Source: Eutreptiella sp. 'Long Island Sound 2002' (Eukaryota > Euglenozoa > Euglenophyceae > Eutreptiales > Eutreptiaceae). Taken from it: a stretch of DNA of 64,000 nucleotides. The translations under genes were made by a program, and so were the position numbers. Where the stretch lies: assembly GCA_964036045.1 (NCBI GenBank), contig OZ038379.1, positions 120,343,206 to 120,407,205 on the forward strand, read 5' to 3'. Below the pieces are notes generated by a model. That model searched no databases, was not told where the DNA came from, and saw nothing but the letters and a program-made list of their open reading frames with translations. Of this stretch, positions 56,413-64,000 are shown one piece after another (position 1 is the stretch's first letter; every line of letters begins with the position of its first letter).

Positions 56413-58295
56413 GTTGGGTGTCGCCTGGCACCTGTTACTGTGCCGTCGTTCGTTGCGGGTGGTGTGCGCAGCCCGGGTTTGCCGCCGTTGATGCTTCGTA
56501 CCTGTCCTTGTGCCTTGGTTGTGGCCGGCGGCTTGCCCCTCTGGTGTGCCTCGTGGCCCTGGGTTGGTGCGCCGCGCCTCGTCTGGTCCGGTCGCTCTCG
56601 GTGTTGCGGTTGGCTGTCCTGACACCGTGGTGCCTTTCTCCACCCCGGGGGCTTGCGCCCCCGGATTTACTGGGGGGCTGCGCGGGGCACGCGGAGGTCG
56701 GCTGGGAACCGCGCTCTTTGTGCCTGGCTGTGGCCGCCGCCGAGGCGGCGGTGGTGGGCTCGCTCGGTGTTGTACCCGTTCAGGGCCCCGCGATGGGGTT
56801 GTCGCTGGCGGGTCCCTCAAGTGTCTGTCTTGGACTGCCTGCACTGCGGTGGTTTGCGTGTATGGACCCGGTCACTGACGCAGCTGGTTTGCCATACCGT
56901 CCGTCTGTCCACGGGGGCTTCGGCCGGTGCACCGAGGCTGTTTCGTGTGGACGCCGACACCGCCCTCTTCAGGTCGGAGGAGGCCATGCCCGGGTCTGGT
57001 GTGTGTGTGTGTGTGTGCGTGCCCCTCTTCGCCGGGTCGGGCGGGCCGGCCTCCCAGGCGCGTTTTGGTGCGCCTCACGCTTTCCTGTGGCCGTTATCAG
57101 TGCTCTCATGGTCTGCTTGGCCCCCTCCGGGCTGGGGTTGCCCTGCTTGTGTTTGTTCCTGTGTTTTTTTTCTTTCTTTTTTGCGCCTCCTTGTCTCTCG
57201 CGTTCCGTGTTTTCCGGCCCTCAGTGCCTTGGGCCTTCGCCTCTTGTGGTCCCCCCCCTGTCTTTTGTTTTCCTTTTCCTTCTTTCTCCCCCCCCCCCTG
57301 CGTGTTTTTTTTTCCTGCTTTTTTTTTGCTTGTTTGGGTTTTTTTTTTATCTTTTCTTTCTTCCTCCTTCCTTCCTTTTTTTTTGCCCTGCCGTGGTGTG
57401 CTGGTTGTGCGGTGCTGGGGTTGTGTGTCCTGGGCTGTTGGGCGTGTTGGGCGGAACCCTGGGAGTGCACCGGACATCCTGGTGTATCCCGTTCCCAAGG
57501 CATGCATGCACGTTCTTGGTACTAGGGTCCTTAGGCGCTTGGATGTCGCACGCTCCCAAAGCAGCGCAGGCCTTAGGATGCAGCCTTACCCCCGGTCTCC
57601 GGATGTCGTTTGGCCGGGTCACCTGCATGGCACGGGCTGCCTCAGTGGCCGGGCTGCCGGCACTGGGTTTCCTACTGTTGTGCGGCGTCTGTGTTTGGGT
57701 CTGGGTTACGATTGGGTGTGGGTTTTGTTAACCCCGCCAGTCCTGGTTGGGGTCTTGGGTGGGTGTTTTTGGGCACGGTTTGTGTTGTTGTCCCTCTTTT
57801 GCCGGCTGTTTGTGGTGTTCGTGGTTGGGCTCAGGTTTTGGCCTGCTTATGGGACGTGTGTGGTTGCGTGTGCGCTCCGCTTGCCCCCCGCCGTTTCCGG
57901 TTCTGGTGTGCGGTGTGGGCATGCGTGGTGGGCAGGGGTCTCGGCTGTGCACCGCCCTTCTTGGCTGGGTTGTCGGGGTGTGTTTTTTGCGCTCTTTTTT
58001 TTTCCTTTGTGGTGTCGGTTGCTGGGTGTCCCTGTCCCGGGCCTTGTGGCCCCTGTCCCCCCATCCCCTTTCTTTCGGTCTTGGCTGTTGGCTCTTTTCT
58101 TTTTTTCGTGCTGTGTGTCTGCATGTTTCGGTGTCCCTTCTCCCGCTGGGCCGCTGTTCCTGGCTTGGTTTTGCCGGTTTTGGCTGGGTGGTCCCCCTGT
58201 GCCTCTTTGGGGGTCCTGTCTGCGGTGCCTTCTGCGTGGGGGGTTTGGCCGCCTCTTGTGGTGTTGGCGGGTGGTTTGGTGGCTGTGGGCTGAAA
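56413..58295 (+). other. A-poor, G/T/C-rich tract with homopolymers
   Basis: Unique-looking GC-rich sequence to about 57100, then long T- and C-runs (57160-57390), then diverged minisatellite-like half-units (57690-58000). A is scarce on this strand. Open frames exist in most registers because stop codons need A, so none is called. Confidence 0.6.
56999..57018 (+). repeat. (GT)10 microsatellite
   Basis: Uninterrupted GT dinucleotides ending GTGCG. Confidence 0.9.
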
Positions 58296-58880
58296 AATAA
58301 GAGGAGAGTAAAATGGACAAAGAAAAATCCTAAATAGCTGAAAAAAAAAGCAAAATAGCATAAAAAAAGCCTAGGGCAAAAAGCGCCCGGGGAAACGCGT
58401 TAAAACGCGACGGAAAAAATTTTGAACTTAAATAGACAAATGAATAGCGCTGTAAGCGCCGTACTGTTAATACGAACATGACGCCGTGCTCCTCGTCGTC
58501 TGACAGGTCCTATACGCAAAGAAAACTGCGTCGAGCAACGCGGGAAACACAAAAAAGAAATTGTAACACGCCAGGCCCCTGCCGTCGCTGCCTCACGCCC
58601 TCTTTTAATCACCATGTACCTTCTCCTCCCGCCTGTGCCCCACCCTTGATGCTTCTGCCTTCTTTTCACTGCAGGTGGACCGTACATGGCGTCACGTCCA
58701 GGACACCGAAGCCACCAAGGCGATACCATCGACGACACCGCCACCATCGCGGGGTGACGTGTAAGGCACTGAAGCAGACATGGTCCTGCTGCCTGCAAGT
58801 GTGCTAGTGTGCGGGCGTTGGGTAGTGTATGATTTTATTCAATTTGAAAGAAAAATATTTATATTTTGCAGCGGTTTTTC
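58296..58880. other. AT-rich divider between tracts of opposite strand bias
   Basis: A-rich on the left (58300-58440), mixed in the centre, AT-rich again at 58835-58880. Both flanks begin with 3'-splice-like pyrimidine-CAG sequences pointing outward: CTTATTTTTCAG on the minus strand ending near 58293, and TTTATATTTTGCAG on the plus strand ending 58870. A third, TTTTCACTGCAG, ends at 58676. A 109-codon frame at 58478-58807 is not called. Confidence 0.4.
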
Positions 58881-60090
58881 AAGTAGCAGAAACCAAACAA
58901 ACACAGGAAACAAACCAAAAAAAGGCAACAGGAAAGGACACCACAGCACCACACGGCAGCACGGCACCACGAGGCACAACACAGGGGAGCAGGGCACCAA
59001 GGGAGAGTAGGGCCGCACAGCGACACCGCACAGGGCAAAGAGGACAGGGAACGCACAACACAACACCCCAAGACACACACGGCACAGAGCACAGCGGCTA
59101 ATAACACCACATAGCAGCACACCACAGAAAAACACACAGAGTGCGGGAAGACAAGACAAAACACAGCGCCGGAAGGCACAGGACCCCAGGACATGACACA
59201 GCGCGCGACAGCACCAAACAGAGCAAAAGAAAACACCACAGCGCACAAGAACACAACGCCAGACAGCACAACGCGCAGCAACACGGCGCCGCACAGCACC
59301 CAGGGACACACGACAGGACCCCACCGAAACACAACACCAGGAGTAGCCAGGACGCACCAGGAGACAAGAGAGGACAGCCAGGCCGAATAGCAAAGACGCA
59401 AACACAACAGGCAACAACACAAAACACCAGCCAGCGCCGCAGGGGCAAGGAAGCACTGCACAGAGAGCAACGACACAGACACACCACCACAGCACCGCAC
59501 AAGCAGAGCGCAGAAACAGAACCAGCCCCAGCACCAAGGAAAGGCAAGGAAAAAGAAAAAACCAGCAGAGAACGCAGCAGCGCACGACAGCAAAGCACAA
59601 GAAAAACAGCACAAGAAGACCCAGCACAACACCGCGCCGAACAACACGGCGCAAGAACCCAACCCGACACAAGCCCGCCACACAACACCAGGCACAACAT
59701 AAAACACACCACAGACCAAAGGATCAGAACACACAACAAAGCACAACACAGGGCACCACAACCAGCGGGGAGGAGGGGGGGGCACAACCAGCACACACCC
59801 CACAAGCAAAATATATAAAACCTGCGCAAAGCACTTTGGGGGGAGGGGCGGGGAACACCACAGAGCACCCACCAGAGGCAGCAAAGGGAAGAGCAACCCC
59901 GCCAGCACGGCGCCACCGGGCACGCGCAACACAACAGGCAACAGCACAAGAGGAGGAGGCACAGGCAGGGAGCACCGAACGACAGAACGAAGGCCCGCAC
60001 CGTCCCCCGCCGAAGCACAAGGCCCACAACAACACACAAAGGAGGGGACGTGCGCAAGCACGGGGGCACACCCTCCTGGGGAGACAAGCA
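58881..60090. other. T-poor, C/A-rich low-complexity tract
   Basis: About 1.2 kb in which T is very rare on the plus strand while CACA, GCACA and AACAC words dominate. It is not a simple tandem repeat. A 430-codon minus-strand frame (Cys/Leu/Val-rich) follows from the missing stop codons and is not called. Confidence 0.7.
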
Positions 60091-60329
60091 CGTCACGCCG
60101 GCGGCGAACAGCCCTGCCGGTGTTGCCCGGGGCCGCTTTGTTGGGGGCCAACGGTCAGGTCTAGCGGGATGTAAGCCGCCTCCCCTCTTCACGCGCGGAG
60201 CCGCTTCCTGTTCGTCACAGGGGCGACGCCAGGGGGAACCATGGGGCGCCTCTCCACGACCGAGTGCACCTACCTACCGTCTCCTTTTATTTTTCATTAT
60301 GGCGAAGCGCCAGCGCGCGCGACTATGCT

Positions 60330-60970
60330 GCACAACTCGGACGTCCTCAGCACACCAAGAGGCCAGAAGTACTGCACACAGACCACACGAGCTGTGCGCA
60401 CAGGTGAACAAGCGCCAAGGGGCAAACTACACCTCACGGACAATGCACAAGGAGCGGGCAGCGGTGAACGAGCGCGAAGAGGCCAGGGACACAGAAAGCA
60501 CTGGGTGCGCACATCGGCGGACAAGCAGCAAGAAGCCAAGGAAACCTCGCACAGAGCACACCAGGGGGGTGTGACCGTGAACAAATACTAAGGAGCCGAA
60601 GACACCGCACGCGGAAGACATGGGATGCACACACCGGTGAACAAGCGCCAAGAGGCCAAGGACTCTGCACACTCGACACACGATGCGTGCACAGCGGTGA
60701 AGGGGCACCAGGGGGCCAACGATATCGCACACAAAACACACGAGGCGCGGGCATCGGTCAATAAGCGCCAGGAGGCCACGGACACCGCACACAGAACACA
60801 CTGGCAGCGCCTACAGGTGAGCAAGCGCTAAGGAGCCGTGGAAACCGCACACACAAGACACGAGCGCGTGCGCTCATGAAGAAGCGCAAAGGGGCTGCAT
60901 ACACCGCAGGCGCACCATACCGGGTGGGCACACCCGTGAAGAAGTGCCGAGGCAGGCCCCAGACACGCGG
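60330..60970 (+). repeat. ~60-bp tandem repeat, about 10 copies
   Basis: The landmark GGTGAACAAGCGCCAAGAGG and variants recur near 60402, 60463, 60524, 60579, 60640, 60698, 60757, 60815, 60875 and 60936. Each unit also carries ACACCGCACACAGAACACAC-like text. Units are well diverged. Confidence 0.85.
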
Positions 60971-61102
60971 AAGGACCCTCCCGCCTGGCGACTGCACTCC
61001 CTCACCTGCGGGTACCACGCCATCCACAGGATCTTCCGCGGCGTGGGCCTTAGCCCACAGCTAGCATACCCTCTTCCCACCACTGACCAAGAGGTGCACT
61101 GA

Positions 61103-62523
61103 ATGAGCATGCTCGTCTGCGAAATTCTTGCCACGACCGCGGAAGACGGCAAGCTTCTCCTCCAAACCGACCGGCCTACAACTGACCACACAAGCGCGCC
61201 GCTGCAAGCGGACACATACACCGACACAACACACCGCCCCGCGCAATCCCCGCCCCTGCCCCTCCCCCCCCACTACCCAGCCGGCGGCCCACACACGCCC
61301 GTCATCGCGCACACCCCCGGTCCCCGCGACACGGGCCTTCCCCAGCCGCACAAACAACCGCACACACCCGCCACGGACCCACTCGCCGGACACCCCTCAC
61401 CACCCCCGACACCAGGCAACCCGCACACACCCACTGCAAGGAGCCCCAAGCCCAACGGCACGCCCACCCCGCCCACTGGCCAGCACACGCCCCCGCACAC
61501 ACCCCAGCAAACCCAGGCCCACCCCCGATGGCCCCCGAATGCAGTCCATGCGAACTGTTTCCCCCCGCAGACCCCAACCCACACAACCTCAAGCATTGCA
61601 GGACCCCGGCCCAGCCAAGGCCCGAAGACAAAGAACGCAGCCCTGCGCCTCCCTCCTTCACCGCTGCCCACCAGATCGGCCTGCCGGGCCGCCAGGTCAC
61701 GGCCGGGCCCCCCCAGCCACCCACCCCCAACCAGCAGCCCCGAGGACATGCCCTCCATCCTCCACGCTGTGGCCGCAGCGGAAGCTGCCGCCCATAAACC
61801 CGCAATTGCCCGCATCACAGCGCAACCTGCGTCCCGGAAACCACCACTTCCTCCTCGTCCACATCCTCTTCGACCTCTCCCACCTCATCCTCCGACCCTC
61901 CCTTCCCGCCGACCTCATCCACAAAGCCACGGCCAAAGCCAAAGCTCCGGCCCAACGCCAGGCTACCGGGGCCCCCTCGACCGCCACACAGGCGTCCCAG
62001 GCACCCCGGCAGCACAGCGGGAACCCTCCCCACGCGCCACCGGCGCCCTCTCAGCTCCGGACCGAGGTCCTCCTCAACCTCAAACCGGAACCCAACCTGG
62101 AACCCGAGTCCAAACCCAAGCCGGAACCCAAACGATCACACCAGCAGCAACAACACCTCCACCAACACCACCCCACGCAGCCAGCAAAACCACAAAAGCA
62201 ACGACAGCAGCCGAAGGGACACCGCCCTAACCCAAGCCCCAACACAAACCAGGACCCCCCAACCAACCAAAACCCGAGCCCCCGTCCCCCCAGCGGCTGC
62301 CGCCACCACAGAGGCGGCCACCCAACCGGACCGCGTCCAAAGCCTCGTAGAACTGTTGTACACTGCCCGCATGAAGAGGAGAAAGAGGAAGAGAGATGAC
62401 ATGGAATCACGGATAGGAGGAAGAATTTCGGTAATTGGACATGAGCAGTCTGCGTTTACTCATGCCGTGTTGTCCAGTGAAATGGGTCACACCGGCTCAG
62501 AGACAGCGGTATATAGCAAGTGA
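61103..62523 (+). CDS. Pro/Thr-rich hypothetical protein with basic C-terminus, two frameshifts
   Basis: The ATG at 61103 opens a Pro/Thr/His-rich chain. Near 61840 the likely frame shifts into a less repetitive part (NHHFLLVHILFDLSHLI, then PADLIHKATAKAKA) and a Pro/Gln/Asn tail. At a C6 run near 62290 it shifts again into VQSLVELLYTARM, a strongly basic KRRKRKR cluster and FTHAVLSS, ending TGA 62521-62523; about 470 residues in all. Frame choice rests on composition only. No family recognised. The basic cluster could be a nuclear-localisation or nucleic-acid-binding tail. Confidence 0.35.
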
Positions 62524-62620
62524 ACATGTGCACAGGGCCTCGAGTAAGGACACCACACAACAGCATGCTGGCTAAGATTGGAGATATGGTGTGATTTTGA
62601 TCACGAGGACGGGTTAGAAT

Positions 62621-63079
62621 GTGAGCAAAATGCCAAACTCATGCAATTATGGATGGATTCCATACAAAGCAGACATATTGGGTGTCTGTGTATTCAGGCA
62701 CGTCACACCCAGACAGACCATGGGGGTGAACCGCTTTGTCGGTTTTAAGGCCCAATGCGCGGCTATTACAACTGGCACATACGTACCCGTATCCACGGGA
62801 AAGCACAGAAAAAAGCTGCGGAAGCCAACGCTGAACGATCAAGCTACAACTGACAGTACAAGCTACAGCCCTACCCTGTGTATCGTTGCGCAAACGGTGT
62901 TGTTCAACTCTGAACATTGAATTCGATATGAAGCAGGGCGAAACCACGGAGTTAGGCGTCACATTAATGCCTTAATTACTCTGGATGGGTCCAGAGAGGT
63001 GTGTGTATTGACGCGGGTTGTTGTACCTTCACCTCAAAATTTCATTAATTACATCAGTGTTGCATACACTGCATTGTGA
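62621..63079 (+). other. Unassigned open frame interrupted by one TGA
   Basis: One frame runs from 62621 (first ATG 62630) to 63079 with a single TGA at 62918-62920. Before it: CNYGWIPYKADILG, FVGFKAQCAAITT, KHRKKLRK. After it: HINALITLDGSREVC, VVVPSPQNFINY. Composition is protein-like and balanced, unlike the GC-rich DNA to the left. Its 3' end overlaps the converging minus-strand gene by 31 bp. No family recognised; a structural protein of a mobile or viral element is only a guess. Confidence 0.35.
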
Positions 63080-64000
63080 TCAGACCACCCACCGGTGATT
63101 AAATCTATCGCCCCTGTGTCAATCAATTCCACTCCTCTATACCAGATACTGTCTACAAATCCACCATGCACTGAAGTTTTCGAGTTTTCTGGTGTTTCCA
63201 GAGCATAGCCATTCGCAATCAAAAGTTTGTAAGGAACTGAGTTCCACAGTTGCATCTGCTCATCACTCCACCCGCTCTGCCTCAGAAAAACTGCATTTTT
63301 TCCAAGCTGATCAGAATTGAAATCACCAAGTATTATGTCTGATCCTTGGTCTATCATTGTCTGTATGGTGTATGTCTTTATATTTGTGATAAGTTCAGTA
63401 GAATCATTTCGGTGCCGGCTTTCATCCGGCCCACCACCACATAAATGGGCGTAACCAATGTGCATTTGTTTACCAGTGTCTTTATGTCGGAGGGTTACAA
63501 TCACGTTAATCCTGTGTGTGAAGCAAGGCGTAGCATCTTTTTCAGTATCAGTAAAGTTGCTATCCATCAATAACGGAGGCGAGTCTTGCCTCAGTAATAC
63601 GGATATTGTGTCCCACTTCGAATTTGCAACATTGACAACCACTTCATATGGTGTCCAATTCAAACGCCTTTTCAGAAATGCTTCTGTAGGCGACTCCTGC
63701 AAAAAGATTGCATCTGCGTTGTTCGCGTTTTTTGTCAGATATTCAACTTTTTCGTTTTTCCTTTCTGTATATCCATGAACTTCCCAGGCAAAGTTTGCGC
63801 TGAGAACGGTAATGGCATCGGATATTGGGATGCGCTTCTGTAGCTTGCGGTGATGATGTTCGGCAAGCACTGGCGGCACAGTTCTGGGTACGCTGTCGTT
63901 CCGAGCCGACAGTCTGCTGCCTGTTCTCTTCTTGTATGGTTCGCGTTCCACAGCGGTGGATGTCTGTTTTCGTGCCACAGATGTTGGGGTCCCACGTGAC
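63049..64000 (-). CDS. Endonuclease/exonuclease/phosphatase (EEP) fold protein, partial
   Basis: The minus-strand frame is open from the right edge to TAA at 63049-63051, at least 316 residues; the start lies outside. After a basic N-terminal part come the EEP motifs in order: VLSANFAW (Asn), FLQES (catalytic Glu, near 63693), YAHLCGGG, GDFNSDQ (near 63310-63330), VDSIWYRG and the terminal SDHNAV (Asp-His pair, near 63075). This fold hydrolyses phosphodiesters with a divalent metal (APE1, LINE endonuclease, DNase I, sphingomyelinase). No RT follows; the gene ends right after the SDH motif. It could be host, viral or a detached LINE endonuclease. GC content is moderate and unlike the LINE at the left. 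Confidence 0.8.
   Translation of the reverse strand, partial: SRGTPTSVARKQTSTAVEREPYKKRTGSRLSARNDSVPRTVPPVLAEHHHRKLQKRIPISDAITVLSANFAWEVHGYTERKNEKVEYLTKNANNADAIFLQESPTEAFLKRRLNWTPYEVVVNVANSKWDTISVLLRQDSPPLLMDSNFTDTEKDATPCFTHRINVIVTLRHKDTGKQMHIGYAHLCGGGPDESRHRNDSTELITNIKTYTIQTMIDQGSDIILGDFNSDQLGKNAVFLRQSGWSDEQMQLWNSVPYKLLIANGYALETPENSKTSVHGGFVDSIWYRGVELIDTGAIDLITGGWSDHNAVYATLM

Noticed and set aside
53257-57731. Very long Cys/Val/Leu-rich plus-strand ORFs and His/Thr/Pro-rich minus-strand ORFs
   Set aside because: They are translations of the minisatellite and A-poor DNA in every frame, with no non-repeat protein signature.
58839-60192. 280-430-codon minus-strand Cys/Leu-rich ORFs
   Set aside because: T scarcity on the plus strand removes A, and therefore stop codons, on the minus strand. 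The composition is unlike any globular or membrane protein.

Overview
This is a nuclear, repeat-dominated eukaryotic window. Nearly everything recognisable is retrotransposon-derived, and no ordinary host gene can be identified with confidence. CpG is not depleted even in old, decayed copies, which argues against a heavily CpG-methylated vertebrate genome. A large repeat-rich algal, protist or invertebrate genome fits better, but the species cannot be named from the sequence.

Region 1 (1-19161, very GC-rich) reads as one unusually long non-LTR (LINE) element on the + strand. It has an array of about 14 monomers of 212 bp, an ORF1 with CCCH and C2H2 zinc fingers, and a very large ORF2 with APE-type endonuclease, reverse transcriptase, RNase H and a CX2CX8HX4C knuckle. 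Two further downstream ORFs follow, one of them RS/RG-rich with a His-rich stretch. A long repeat-bearing 3' part ends in (TCAAACC)3, inserted into an old LTR. The ORFs are broken by single-base shifts, several at homopolymers, so either decay or assembly error is possible.

Region 2 (19163-48881, about 50% GC) is a nest of Ty3/Gypsy chromoviruses. An old copy (A) is interrupted by a complete young relative (21947-33345) with 817-bp LTRs that look identical and a 5-bp target duplication CATCC. A second old copy (B, 40854-47817) follows A in tandem across a shared, shortened LTR, and a third LTR closes the array. In the young copy gag and pol share one frame and are separated by a single UGA followed by CGG, which looks like stop-codon readthrough. 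Its Pol carries protease, reverse transcriptase, RNase H, integrase and chromodomain. Between protease and RT it also has a block resembling the Dam-like adenine methyltransferase module of DIRS elements. Each copy has a 2-3 kb 3' noncoding tract with shared hairpins, and tRNA-like sequences sit in the LTRs or next to them.

Region 3 (48882-53048) has an unassigned coding-like stretch and then a compact DIRS-like element. Inverted terminal repeats of about 0.3 kb, each with a tRNA-like sequence, flank a decayed RNase H, methyltransferase and tyrosine recombinase. An internal complementary region matches both outer ends, as in DIRS-1. Gag and RT are missing.

Region 4 (53049-62523, GC-rich) holds a dimeric ~130-bp minisatellite, an A-poor G/T-rich tract, an AT-rich divider, a T-poor tract of opposite strand bias, a ~60-bp tandem repeat and a proline-rich frameshifted ORF. 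Region 5 (62524-64000) has an unassigned + strand open frame converging on a - strand endonuclease/exonuclease/phosphatase-fold gene that runs off the right edge.
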